Shown here one piece after another: positions 1 through 6,364 of a DNA stretch of 6,371 bases. Source of the DNA: Sphingomonadales bacterium (GTDB lineage Bacteria > Pseudomonadota > Alphaproteobacteria > Sphingomonadales > Sphingomonadaceae). The notes beneath the pieces are model-generated. The model made no database searches and had not been told where the DNA came from. It saw only the letters and a list, made by a program, of their open reading frames with translations. The position numbers were made by a program, and so were the translations under genes. Position 1 is the first letter of the stretch; the number at the start of each line of letters is the position of its first letter. The stretch is from the NCBI GenBank assembly GCA_018067055.1, contig JAGPVK010000248.1, positions 1-6,371 on the forward strand, written 5' to 3'.

Positions 1-1434
1 GAGGTTGATATTGCCGGTCGAACCCTGACGGTTCTTGGCGACGATCACGGTCGCCTTGTTGACCTTGCTTTGGTGATCGGCTTCCCATGCCGAATATTTG
101 GCAATCTGTTCCGGCGTCGAATTGCCATCCGGCTGGTCCGGCCTGATCGCCAGATGATAATATTCATCCCGGAAAATGAACATCACGATATCGGCATCCT
201 GCTCGATCGAACCGGATTCACGCAGATCGGAAAGCTGCGGGCGTTTGTCTTCCCGGCTCTCCACCGCACGGCTGAGCTGTGACAGCGCCATCACCGGCAC
301 CTGCAATTCCTTCGCCAGCGTCTTCAATCCACGGCTGATTTCGGAAATTTCGTTGACCCGGTTGTCGTTCGCCCGGCCCGAGCCCTGCAGCAGCTGGAGA
401 TAGTCGACAACGATCAGACCAATGCCCTGACGCCGTTGCAGCCGCCGTGCACGGGTCCGCAATGCAGCAATGGTCAGCGCCGGCGTGTCATCGATAAACA
501 GTGGCAGATCCTGCAATTCCCGCGATGCCATGGCCAGCCGGTGCATATCGTCGCGGCTGATCGCGCCCATCCGTAATTTTTCCGAGCTGATCTCGGCCTG
601 CTCGGACAGGATTCTGGTGGCGAGCTGATCCGCCGACATTTCGAGACTGAAAAAAGCCGTTTTGGCGCCCAGCGAATCTTCCGGCGCGATGCCATCTTCG
701 ATATCCCGGCGATAGCGGTTGGCTGCGTTGAAGGCGATATTGGTGGCGAGCGATGTCTTGCCCATGCCCGGGCGACCGGCAAGAATGAGCAAATCGCTCC
801 GGTGCAAACCGCCCATTTTGGCGTTCACATCGGTAAGCCCAGTGGTAATCCCCGACACTTTGCCGCCGCTGTTGAAGGCGCGCTCGACATTATTCAGCGC
901 TTCGGTCGACGCCTGCAGGAACGACCGTACACCGCCTTCCTGCGCTTCCCCTTCGGAAACCCGGTAGAGCGCGGTTTCCGCTTCCTCGATCTGCTCCTTC
1001 GGATCAACCGTTTCGCTGGTATCGAGCGCGCTTTCGACCAGCGTCCGCCCGACGCTAACCAGTTCGCGCAGCAGCGCCAGATCATAAATCTGATTGGCAA
1101 AATCGCGGGCACCGATCAATCCCGCGCCATCACCTGTCAATTTGGCGAGATAGGACGGACCACCCAGCGCCCGCATCGCCTCGTCCGCCTCAAAATAGGG
1201 TTTGAGCGTCACCGGCGTGGCCACCATATTCTTGTCGAGCAGTTTCAACGCCTGTTCGTAAATCCGGCCATGCAACGGTTCATAAAAATGTTCCGGACGC
1301 AGCCGAATCTGCACATCTTCGGCAACCCGATTGTCGATCAGCAGCGCACCCAGAAACGTCGCCTCAGCCTCGACATTGCGCGGCAGGCGCTGTCCTTCAC
1401 TCTCATCATTCTGGAAACGCATCAATTCAGCCAT
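1..1434 (-). CDS. dnaB: Replicative DNA helicase DnaB (C-terminus cut by window edge)
   Basis: This is the hexameric 5'-3' helicase that unwinds DNA at the replication fork and interacts with DnaG primase. I translated it by hand from the ATG at 1434. The frame is open for 478 codons to position 1, so only the last residues are missing compared with the family's usual 470-505. The N-terminal domain begins near residue 18 with [19 protein letters not shown]. The RecA-like domain has Walker [10 protein letters not shown] (220-228), an FSLEMS motif, Walker [11 protein letters not shown] (340-349, Asp344), the LSQLSRAVE segment and FIFRDEYY, whose Arg near 422 fits the arginine finger. No intein interrupts it. 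GAGGAG lies immediately upstream, only 2 nt from the ATG. A second in-frame ATG at 1422 is possible but is 14 nt from that site. The gene is divergent from the UPF0262 gene. Confidence 0.97.
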   Translation of the reverse strand, partial: MAELMRFQNDESEGQRLPRNVEAEATFLGALLIDNRVAEDVQIRLRPEHFYEPLHGRIYEQALKLLDKNMVATPVTLKPYFEADEAMRALGGPSYLAKLTGDGAGLIGARDFANQIYDLALLRELVSVGRTLVESALDTSETVDPKEQIEEAETALYRVSEGEAQEGGVRSFLQASTEALNNVERAFNSGGKVSGITTGLTDVNAKMGGLHRSDLLILAGRPGMGKTSLATNIAFNAANRYRRDIEDGIAPEDSLGAKTAFFSLEMSADQLATRILSEQAEISSEKLRMGAISRDDMHRLAMASRELQDLPLFIDDTPALTIAALRTRARRLQRRQGIGLIVVDYLQLLQGSGRANDNRVNEISEISRGLKTLAKELQVPVMALSQLSRAVESREDKRPQLSDLRESGSIEQDADIVMFIFRDEYYHLAIRPDQPDGNSTPEQIAKYSAWEADHQSKVNKATVIVAKNRQGSTGNINL

Positions 1435-1451
1435 GGCTCCTCATTCACCCT

Positions 1452-1461
1452 GAATCGATTC
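1452..1461. promoter_or_regulatory. Back-to-back GANTC palindrome upstream of dnaB
   Basis: GAATC and GATTC abut to form the perfect 10-bp palindrome GAATCGATTC, 18-27 bp before the dnaB start. GANTC is the recognition site of CcrM, the cell-cycle DNA methyltransferase of many Alphaproteobacteria, and of the GcrA-CcrM regulatory pathway. Seen: the palindrome and its position. Inferred: a role in dnaB timing. The window holds a number of other GANTC sites inside genes, so chance is a real alternative. Confidence 0.35.
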
Positions 1462-1493
1462 TGGGCAAGAGGCCGCACCAAAAATTTCACAAA

Positions 1494-1561
1494 GTCTCGG
1501 GGACAGTCCTGTGGAAAAGATGCTGCTGCGCGCTGCGCTGCAAAAACCCTTGTCCTGAGAC
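1494..1561. repeat. Imperfect inverted repeat in the dnaB/UPF0262 spacer
   Basis: The left arm at 1494-1504 (GTCTCGGGGAC) pairs with the right arm at 1552-1561 (GTCCTGAGAC). This gives nine base pairs (GTCTC/GAGAC and GGAC/GTCC) with a small internal mismatch. The arms enclose 47 nt that contain a CTG/GCGC-rich stretch. The right arm ends 23 nt before the UPF0262 start. It could be a leader structure or an operator pair. No poly-T follows either arm, so it is not an intrinsic terminator. Confidence 0.3.
1510..1518 (-). promoter_or_regulatory. DnaA-box-like 9-mer
   Basis: TGTGGAAAA on the plus strand reads TTTTCCACA on the minus strand, one base away from the DnaA-box consensus TTATCCACA. It lies about 76 bp upstream of dnaB. 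A single degenerate box proves nothing by itself. There is no cluster of boxes and no AT-rich unwinding region, so this is not an origin. Confidence 0.2.
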
Positions 1562-1584
1562 CGGCGCTGCGGCAACAGGGCCCT

Positions 1585-2067
1585 ATGTCCGATCCGCGCA
1601 TCATTTCTGTCGAACTCGACGAAGCCACGATATTGTGGCGCAATGCCGATATCGAGCAGGAACGGCGGATCGCGATCTTCGATCTGATCGAGGAGAATTA
1701 TTTCAAGCCGCTGAAACAGCATGAAGATGGCTATGCCGGACCATATCAGCTCAAGCTGAGCGTGCAGGAGGGTCGACTGGTCATCTCCATCGGACGCGAG
1801 AATGGCGAACCGCTGGAGACGCTGATCCTGGCGCTGGGTCGTTTTCGGCGCCCGATCCGCGACTATTTCGCGATTTGCGACAGCTATTATCAGGCAATCC
1901 GCAAGGCAAGCGCTGCCGAAATCGAAACCATCGACATGGCCCGGCGCGGAGTCCATGACCAGGGCGCGGAACTGCTGGTTGAACGGCTGGAAGGCAAGAT
2001 CGATGTTGACTTCAAGACCGCGCGGCGGCTCTTCACTTTGATCTGCGTATTGCATATCAAGAATTGA
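1585..2067 (+). CDS. UPF0262 family protein (function unknown)
   Basis: A 160-residue protein that I recognise as UPF0262, a conserved family of about 160 residues found mainly in Alphaproteobacteria, with no established function to my knowledge. Family landmarks are AIFDLIEEN (30-38), GPYQLKLS (52-59), the aromatic stretch around [14 protein letters not shown] (93-106), [13 protein letters not shown] (116-128) and the C-terminal block from KIDVDF to TLICVLH (138-157). It has no signal peptide or membrane segment, so it is probably cytoplasmic. I chose ATG 1585 because the family's N-terminus begins there. The same frame stays open further upstream, but that part lies antisense to dnaB. An AGGG (1577-1580) sits close before the start. 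Its stop TGA (2065-2067) overlaps an in-frame TTG of the next gene, so translational coupling is possible. Confidence 0.93.
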   Translation: MSDPRIISVELDEATILWRNADIEQERRIAIFDLIEENYFKPLKQHEDGYAGPYQLKLSVQEGRLVISIGRENGEPLETLILALGRFRRPIRDYFAICDSYYQAIRKASAAEIETIDMARRGVHDQGAELLVERLEGKIDVDFKTARRLFTLICVLHIKN

Positions 2068-2088
2068 GTGATTCTTCCGCTGCGTATC

Positions 2089-2093
2089 AGGGA
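2089..2093 (+). promoter_or_regulatory. Ribosome binding site deciding the GTG start of the GH25-like gene
   Basis: AGGGA lies 6 nt before GTG 2100, which is normal spacing. The alternative TTG at 2064 has only AAGA almost touching it. This favours the GTG start. The TTG start would need coupling to the stop codon of the UPF0262 gene. Confidence 0.45.
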
Positions 2094-2099
2094 ACCAGA

Positions 2100-2792
2100 G
2101 TGGCCAATCGAGACCTAAGAAAAACATTGCTCAGCTTTGCCACGATTGTCGTGGTGTTGCTGGTTATCGCGTTCATATTGCGCAATATTGCGATCAGCTG
2201 GGCGCCGTCACGCGATCAATATCCGGTACAGGGCATTTCCGTCGATGAAAGCCATGGAGAAATCATTTGGCATGTGGCTGGCGCGACAGGCGTCGATTTT
2301 GCCTACATTCAAGCCACCGCAGGTGCCGAAAAACGGGATGCGAATTTCGCGGCCAATATCAAGGGAGCCCGGGAAGCCGGTATCCGCTATGGCGCCTATC
2401 ACAATTATTCGCTCTGCCGGCTGGCGACCGATCAGGCGACGATATTCGTGACCACCGTGCCGCGCGGAGAATATATGCTGCCGCCGGCGGTTCGGCTGGC
2501 CTTTGACAATGATTGCGGCGACCGGCCCGGCCGCGCGCTGGTGCTCAGCGAACTCAATACGTTTCTCAACCAGATCGAATCCCACAGCGGCAAGCCTGCG
2601 ATTATCGAAGTGTCACGCGAATTCGAGGAAATGTACAATATCAGCAGCGGCATCGACCGGACCTTCTGGCTCGAAGCCAATTTTTTCCCGCCCGACTATG
2701 CCACCAAACCCTGGGTGATGTGGCGCGCATCAGACATGCGCCGGATCAGCGGGGTTGACGGCCCGATAAACTGGAACGTAGTGCGACCATGA
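2100..2792 (+). CDS. Membrane-anchored GH25 (lysozyme-fold) protein, probably catalytically inactive
   Basis: From GTG 2100 this is a 230-residue protein. TTG 2064 would add 12 residues. A basic N-terminus is followed by one hydrophobic segment (about 10-27). No lipobox or clear cleavage site is visible, so the rest is probably displayed in the periplasm on an uncleaved anchor. The body follows glycoside hydrolase family 25 (N,O-diacetylmuramidase): [15 protein letters not shown] (43-57), FAYIQATAG (67-75), [12 protein letters not shown] (90-101), a QA..F..TVP helix, LPPAVRLAF (127-135), IDRTFWL and a C-terminal GVDGPINWN (218-226). The family's four acids fall at Ser47 (GIDVS Asp), Arg132 and Ala134 (DxE pair) and Asn224 (VDxN Asp), none acidic. 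The fold is therefore kept and wall cleavage is unlikely. A glycan-binding or scaffold role is inference. The gene sits between the UPF0262 gene and dcd in the same unit, ending 19 nt before dcd. Confidence 0.85.
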   Translation: MANRDLRKTLLSFATIVVVLLVIAFILRNIAISWAPSRDQYPVQGISVDESHGEIIWHVAGATGVDFAYIQATAGAEKRDANFAANIKGAREAGIRYGAYHNYSLCRLATDQATIFVTTVPRGEYMLPPAVRLAFDNDCGDRPGRALVLSELNTFLNQIESHSGKPAIIEVSREFEEMYNISSGIDRTFWLEANFFPPDYATKPWVMWRASDMRRISGVDGPINWNVVRP

Positions 2793-2811
2793 TCACCGAC
2801 AGGAACCCGAT

Positions 2812-3366
2812 ATGAGCATATTATCTGACCGCTGGATCCGCAATGAAGCGAAACATTCCGGCATGATCGAGCCTTTCGTCGAAGGCCAGAAGCGAGAAGG
2901 ATGCATCAGCTATGGTCTGTCCTCTTATGGCTATGACGCCCGGGTATCGGACGAGTTCAAGATTTTCACCAATGTCGACAATGCGATCGTCGATCCGAAG
3001 AATTTCGCCGAAAACAGCTTCGTCGACCGCAAAACGGACTGCTGCATCATTCCACCGAACAGCTTCGCGCTTGCCCGGACGGTCGAATATTTCCGGATCC
3101 CGCGCGACGTGCTGGTGATCTGTCTCGGCAAGTCCACTTATGCCCGCTGCGGGATCATCGTAAACGTCACGCCGCTGGAACCGGAATGGGAGGGACATGT
3201 GACGCTGGAATTTTCCAATACCAGCCCCCTGCCCGCCAAAATCTATGCCAATGAGGGTGCCTGCCAGTTTCTGTTCCTCAAGGGCAATGAACCTTGCGAG
3301 ACCAGCTATGCGGATCGCTCGGGCAAATATATGCGGCAAAAGGGTGTGACTCTGGCCAAACTCTAG
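2812..3366 (+). CDS. dcd: dCTP deaminase
   Basis: This enzyme deaminates dCTP to dUTP and ammonia (EC 3.5.4.13). dUTPase and thymidylate synthase then turn the product into dTMP, so it feeds dTTP supply in the cytoplasm. It has 184 residues and the trimeric dUTPase-like fold. Visible motifs are [15 protein letters not shown] (32-46), [18 protein letters not shown] (106-123) and GHVTLEFSN (128-136). By comparison with the E. coli enzyme, the catalytic glutamate is Glu133, with Ser108 and Arg112 corresponding to the conserved Ser and Arg. The slightly shorter form with a TPLEPEWEG stretch instead of the E. coli HRIDPGW is common in Alphaproteobacteria. AGGAA (2801-2805) lies 6 nt before the ATG. 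The gene follows the GH25-like gene by 19 nt, and the next gene starts 39 nt later. Confidence 0.96.
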   Translation: MSILSDRWIRNEAKHSGMIEPFVEGQKREGCISYGLSSYGYDARVSDEFKIFTNVDNAIVDPKNFAENSFVDRKTDCCIIPPNSFALARTVEYFRIPRDVLVICLGKSTYARCGIIVNVTPLEPEWEGHVTLEFSNTSPLPAKIYANEGACQFLFLKGNEPCETSYADRSGKYMRQKGVTLAKL

Positions 3367-3405
3367 ACCATATATCTCGCAAAATATAATTGAGGAGCCG
3401 CCGAA

Positions 3406-4587
3406 ATGTCCGAAGCACCCGAATTTGACGTCATCATCTATGGTTCGACCGGCTATACCGGGCGGCTCGTTGCCGAATATATGGTGCAGCAATATGGCGG
3501 GTCCGACAATCCGCCGAAATGGGCGATGGCGGGCCGCAGTCTCGACAAGCTCGAGGAAGTGCGCGATCTGATCGGTGCGCCAAAGGACACGCCACTGGTG
3601 ATCGCCGATTCCGACGATCCGGCATCGATCGACATGATGGCCAGCCGCACCACAGTGGTGTTGACCACCGTCGGCCCCTACCAATTATATGGTGATGAAG
3701 TTGTCGCGGCCTGTGTCAGGCACGGCACCCATTATGTTGATCTGTGTGGCGAACCCGGCTGGATGCGTGCGATGATCGACGAACATCAGAAAGCAGCTGA
3801 AGAATCTGGCGCACAAATCTGTTTTTCCTGCGGTTTTGATTCGATCCCGTTCGATCTGGGTGTCCTGATGCTGCAAAAGGAAATGCAGAAGCGTTTCGGC
3901 AAGCCGGCAAGCCGCGTCCGCGGTCGCGTGCGCGCTATGGAGGGCACCTTCTCCGGCGGCACCGCAGCCAGTCTGAAGGAAACGATGAAGGCAATTGCCA
4001 AAAATCCGGGCCTCGTGAAGATATTGGGCAGCAGCTTCGGTCTCACCCCCGGCTTCAAGGGCGCCGATCAGCCGAATATGCTGATCCCGAAATATGACAA
4101 GACCATCGACAGCTGGGTCGCCCCGTTCATCATGGCACCGATCAACACCAAGAATGTCCACCGGACCAACTTCCTGCTCGACTTTCCCTATGGCGAAGAT
4201 TTCAAATATGACGAAATGGTCGTCACCAGCCCGGGCGACCTCGGCAAGCAGGCCGCAGAGATGGTGGCCAAGGCCAATCCGTTCGCCGGCGACGACACGC
4301 CCAAGCCCGGCGAAGGCCCGACCAAGGAACAGCGCGAAAATGGCTATTATGATATTGTCTTCATCGGTGAAACCGCGGACGGCGAAACCGCCAGTCTCTG
4401 CGTCAAGGGCGACAAGGATCCCGGCTATGGGTCCACTTCCAAGATGATTGCGGAATCGGCACTCTGTCTTGCCCAGGACAAGATCAAGAAGGGCGGTGGA
4501 ATCTGGACAGCCGGTGCACTGATGGGCAAAAAGCTGGTCTCGCGCCTGGAAGACAAGGCTGGTCTAAATTTCGTCGTGGAAAGCTAA
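3406..4587 (+). CDS. Saccharopine dehydrogenase-like NAD(P)-binding oxidoreductase
   Basis: A 393-residue protein of the saccharopine dehydrogenase-like / trans-acting enoyl reductase family, which includes eukaryotic SCCPDH and the mycobacterial enoyl reductase that acts with lipid-forming polyketide synthases. The N-terminal Rossmann domain has the dinucleotide motif YGSTGYTG (12-19), MAGRS (41-45) after the second strand, VGPYQLYG (89-96) and HYVDLCGE (109-116). CGFDSIPFDLG (142-152) is a hallmark of this branch and separates it from true lysine-pathway saccharopine dehydrogenases. The C-terminal half is the substrate and dimer domain. I see no signal peptide and no clear membrane helix. 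The substrate cannot be read from sequence. A role in lipid or fatty-acyl reduction is only family-based inference. GAGGAG lies 8 nt before the ATG. It is the last gene of the four-gene run and its stop TAA is part of a TAACCAT motif. Confidence 0.88.
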   Translation: MSEAPEFDVIIYGSTGYTGRLVAEYMVQQYGGSDNPPKWAMAGRSLDKLEEVRDLIGAPKDTPLVIADSDDPASIDMMASRTTVVLTTVGPYQLYGDEVVAACVRHGTHYVDLCGEPGWMRAMIDEHQKAAEESGAQICFSCGFDSIPFDLGVLMLQKEMQKRFGKPASRVRGRVRAMEGTFSGGTAASLKETMKAIAKNPGLVKILGSSFGLTPGFKGADQPNMLIPKYDKTIDSWVAPFIMAPINTKNVHRTNFLLDFPYGEDFKYDEMVVTSPGDLGKQAAEMVAKANPFAGDDTPKPGEGPTKEQRENGYYDIVFIGETADGETASLCVKGDKDPGYGSTSKMIAESALCLAQDKIKKGGGIWTAGALMGKKLVSRLEDKAGLNFVVES

Positions 4588-4606
4588 CCATTCTCAGCAA
4601 CCATTC
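4586..4606 (+). repeat. Direct repeat of AACCATTC, possible CtrA half-sites
   Basis: AACCATTC occurs at 4586-4593 and 4599-4606, 13 bp apart start to start. The first copy reads TAACCAT at 4585-4591, one base short of the CtrA half-site TTAACCAT, and overlaps the preceding stop codon. The second copy's AACCAT (4599-4604) sits 16 bp before a TATAAT, where a -35 element would be. This would suit an activator-dependent promoter for the phosphatase gene. The CtrA link is inference. Confidence 0.35.
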
Positions 4607-4620
4607 AGATCGGTTACAGC

Positions 4621-4626
4621 TATAAT
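4621..4626 (+). promoter_or_regulatory. Candidate -10 element for the phosphatase gene
   Basis: An exact TATAAT lies in the spacer, with no good TTGACA-like hexamer at 16-18 bp upstream. That place is taken by the repeated AACCAT motif. A start site near 4633 would give a leader of about 63 nt before ATG 4696. Confidence 0.4.
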
Positions 4627-4657
4627 GGTGGCTGCAAGGAAAACATAATCGTCCACC

Positions 4658-4688
4658 CTTGAAACCCAGTTTCTCAAGACAAATTTGT
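4658..4688. other. Small hairpin plus ACAAATTTGT palindrome before the phosphatase start
   Basis: GAAAC-CCA-GTTTC (4661-4673) forms a 5-bp hairpin, extendable by three pairs across a 2-nt bulge (CTT with AAG). It is followed directly by the perfect 10-bp palindrome ACAAATTTGT (4679-4688), 7 nt before the ATG. The region offers no Shine-Dalgarno sequence. The palindrome could be an operator or part of an mRNA structure. No T-tract follows the hairpin, so a terminator for the preceding gene is doubtful. Confidence 0.3.
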
Positions 4689-4695
4689 TATTATC

Positions 4696-5463
4696 ATGTT
4701 GAATCGCCTTTTACGCAAAAGAACGCCTGTTCGACCGATCGATAGTGCCGCCATCCCCGAGGGACGGCGAGTCTATGCGATTGGCGATGTCCATGGCCGC
4801 AATGATCTGCTGCAACAGTTGCTCGACAAGATCATCAAGGATGACGGACAGCGAGGCAAGGCTGACAGCGAAATCATCTTTCTGGGTGATCTGGTCGACC
4901 GCGGCCCGGACAGCGCCGGTGTGATCGACACTGCCATGCGGCTCAAGGCAACGGCTGGGAACGTCCGCTTCCTGATGGGCAATCATGAGGAAGTCTATCT
5001 GGCAGCGGCGACGGGCGATGAAAAATCGGTGCGATTTTTCAATCGCATCGGCGGCCGCGAAACGATCCTGAGCTATGAAATCAGCATGAAGGAATATATC
5101 GAACTGGATATGGTCCAGTTGGCCGAGCGTATCCCGATGCTTTTCCCCCAGGAACATGTTGATTTCATCGCCGGATTTGAAGACCAGATCATAATCGGCG
5201 ACTATGCCTTTGTGCACGCTGGCATACGCCCCGGCGTCCCGCTTGCCGAGCAGCGAAAGAAGGACTTGCGCTGGATCCGCGAGGAGTTTCTCTCCCAGCA
5301 GGAAGCCCATGAGAAGATCATTGTTTACGGCCATACGATCAGCGATGAAGTCGTCGAGGCCGGAAACCGCATCGGTGTCGACACCGGTGCCTATTATTCC
5401 GACAAGCTGACCGCCCTGGCGCTGCAGGGATCGGAACGCTGGTATCTCGACACCGCGACATAA
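4696..5463 (+). CDS. PPP-family metallophosphatase (serine/threonine phosphatase-like)
   Basis: A 255-residue calcineurin-like phosphoesterase of the bacterial PPP type, related to E. coli PrpA/PphA and lambda phosphatase. It carries the full two-metal signature: GDVHG (30-34), GDLVDRG (64-70), GNHE (95-98), HAG (174-176) and YGHT (211-214). These supply the Asp, Asn and His ligands and the catalytic His97. The length suits this class. There is no signal peptide, so it is cytoplasmic. Likely substrates are phosphoproteins, but diadenosine tetraphosphate hydrolases (ApaH) share these motifs, so specificity is open. No clear Shine-Dalgarno precedes ATG 4696 and no better in-frame start lies nearby, so initiation may be weak or unusual. 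It has its own candidate promoter region and a hairpin terminator, and it converges on ctrA. A regulatory link to CtrA is speculation from proximity. Confidence 0.92.
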   Translation: MLNRLLRKRTPVRPIDSAAIPEGRRVYAIGDVHGRNDLLQQLLDKIIKDDGQRGKADSEIIFLGDLVDRGPDSAGVIDTAMRLKATAGNVRFLMGNHEEVYLAAATGDEKSVRFFNRIGGRETILSYEISMKEYIELDMVQLAERIPMLFPQEHVDFIAGFEDQIIIGDYAFVHAGIRPGVPLAEQRKKDLRWIREEFLSQQEAHEKIIVYGHTISDEVVEAGNRIGVDTGAYYSDKLTALALQGSERWYLDTAT

Positions 5464-5497
5464 AAATGGCGGAACCATAGGGCCCCACCATATTCTT

Positions 5498-5519
5498 GTC
5501 TGAAAATCAGACCGTTTTT
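5498..5519 (+). terminator. Intrinsic terminator after the phosphatase gene
   Basis: GTCTGA-AAA-TCAGAC forms a perfect 6-bp stem with a 3-nt loop, followed by CG and five T. It starts 35 nt after the phosphatase stop. In the opposite direction no T-run follows the stem, so it acts mainly on plus-strand transcripts and keeps them from running into convergent ctrA. Confidence 0.6.
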
Positions 5520-5540
5520 GGGTAGTGAATTACAGGCCGG

Positions 5541-6248
5541 TCAAGCTACTTGCGCGGTGGGAGCGGCTTCTTCTTCCATGTCACGAAGCACATAGCCCCT
5601 GCCCCATACGGTTTCGATGTAATTTTCGCCGCCGCAGGCCAGTGCCAGCTTTTTGCGCAGCTTGCAGATGAAGACGTCGATAATCTTGAGTTCGGGTTCG
5701 TCCATGCCACCGTAAAGATGGTTGAGGAACATTTCCTTGGTGAGCGTCGTTCCCTTGCGGAGGGAGAGCAGCTCGAGCATCGCATATTCCTTGCCGGTCA
5801 GATGCACACGATTGCCGTCGACTTCGACGGTCTTGGCGTCGAGATTGACCGCCAGCTTGCCGGTCCGGATGACGCTTTGCGAATGGCCTTTGGAACGGCG
5901 CACAACCGCATGAATGCGGGCAACCAGTTCATCCCGGTGGAATGGCTTGGTGACATAGTCATCGGCACCGAAACCAAAGCTGCGGACCTTGCTGTCCATT
6001 TCGCTGATACCGGAAAGAATGAGAACCGGTGTCTGCACTTTCGCCACCCGCAGCTTCTTGAGCACATCATAACCATGCATGTCTGGCAGGTTGAGATCGA
6101 GCAATATGATGTCATAATCATAGAGCTTGCCGAGATCGAGGCCCTCTTCGCCCAGATCCGTGGTGTATACGTTGAAACCCTCGGTCGTCAGCATCAGCTC
6201 AATCGCTTTTGCAGTCGTTGGTTCATCTTCAATCAGCAGCACGCGCAT
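5541..6248 (-). CDS. ctrA: Cell-cycle response regulator CtrA
   Basis: CtrA is an OmpR-family DNA-binding response regulator. In Caulobacter it is the master cell-cycle regulator, phosphorylated through CckA-ChpT, activating division and motility genes and silencing the origin. In many other Alphaproteobacteria it is non-essential and mainly controls motility and related functions. This 235-residue protein aligns closely with Caulobacter CtrA as I recall it. The receiver domain (1-120) has the acidic pocket Glu7/Asp8, phosphoacceptor Asp51 in LLDLNLP, Ser79 and Lys101 in DDYVTKPF, then [12 protein letters not shown]. The winged-helix domain (about 126-225) contains [38 protein letters not shown] and [12 protein letters not shown], nearly unchanged in the family. 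The C-terminus ends in Val-Ala rather than the Ala-Ala that serves as ClpXP degradation signal in Caulobacter. On the minus strand AAGGGG lies 7 nt before the ATG. Confidence 0.97.
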   Translation of the reverse strand: MRVLLIEDEPTTAKAIELMLTTEGFNVYTTDLGEEGLDLGKLYDYDIILLDLNLPDMHGYDVLKKLRVAKVQTPVLILSGISEMDSKVRSFGFGADDYVTKPFHRDELVARIHAVVRRSKGHSQSVIRTGKLAVNLDAKTVEVDGNRVHLTGKEYAMLELLSLRKGTTLTKEMFLNHLYGGMDEPELKIIDVFICKLRKKLALACGGENYIETVWGRGYVLRDMEEEAAPTAQVA

Positions 6249-6315
6249 CAGGCAGCCCCTTTTTCTTAATTACTCGCCCCAGATCGATCACACTGCCGAC
6301 CCGATGGATCATTTA

Positions 6316-6323
6316 TTAACCAT
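6316..6323 (+). promoter_or_regulatory. CtrA half-site TTAACCAT in the ctrA upstream region
   Basis: An exact TTAACCAT, the half-site form reported for CtrA-bound promoters in Caulobacter, lies 68-75 bp before the ctrA start. With GGTTAA at 6343-6348 it forms a TTAACC...GGTTAA inverted pair separated by 21 nt. Its overlap with the candidate -10 region (6319-6324) would suit repression. Confidence 0.45.
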
Positions 6324-6348
6324 AAGATGAATGAACGTAAAAGGTTAA
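6319..6348 (-). promoter_or_regulatory. Candidate ctrA promoter
   Basis: Read on the minus strand, TTAACC (6348-6343), 18 bp, then TATGGT (6324-6319) matches sigma-70 -35 and -10 consensus at four of six positions each. The start site would fall near 6312, giving a leader of roughly 64 nt. The -35 hexamer lies inside the near-consensus CtrA box. TTTACG with TAATAA at 17 bp is a competing pair on the same strand. Confidence 0.35.
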
Positions 6349-6359
6349 TTTTTCCCTAA
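6345..6359. promoter_or_regulatory. Near-consensus CtrA box upstream of ctrA
   Basis: TTAA-N7-CTAA matches the full CtrA box TTAA-N7-TTAA at seven of eight defined bases with exact 7-bp spacing. It lies 97-111 bp before the ctrA start, which suggests autoregulation as known in Caulobacter. Confidence 0.5.
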
Positions 6360-6364
6360 GGCAG

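Noticed and set aside
802..1584. Long upstream extension of the UPF0262 frame, antisense to dnaB
   Set aside because: The frame stays open, but its translation is arginine-rich and unlike any family, and it lies wholly opposite dnaB and its leader. The UPF0262 family N-terminus begins at 1585.
1435..1584. Replication origin in the dnaB/UPF0262 spacer
   Set aside because: There is only one degenerate DnaA-like box, no AT-rich unwinding region, and no dnaA or hemE/parAB neighbourhood.
3385..3390. TATAAT between dcd and the oxidoreductase gene as an internal promoter
   Set aside because: Transcription would start near 3397, which would remove the GAGGAG ribosome site (3392-3397) from the mRNA, and there is no -35. 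It is better seen as AT-rich spacer within an operon.
2821..3684. 287-codon minus-strand open frame opposite dcd and the next gene
   Set aside because: It is antisense to dcd, which has strong family motifs, and crosses into the next gene. It is a shadow of plus-strand codon use.
4608..4640. CAGC...GCTG as a terminator after the oxidoreductase gene
   Set aside because: The stem is only 4 bp with a long loop, and no T-tract follows.
4711..5478. 255-codon minus-strand open frame opposite the phosphatase
   Set aside because: The plus strand carries the full PPP motif set. The minus frame shows no recognisable domain.
5550..6269. 239-codon plus-strand open frame opposite ctrA
   Set aside because: It mirrors the highly conserved ctrA coding frame and has no recognisable domain of its own.
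6266..6272. TTAATTA near the ctrA start as a further CtrA box
   Set aside because: Only one TTAA is present, with no second half at 7 bp, and it lies between the predicted transcription start and the ribosome site.
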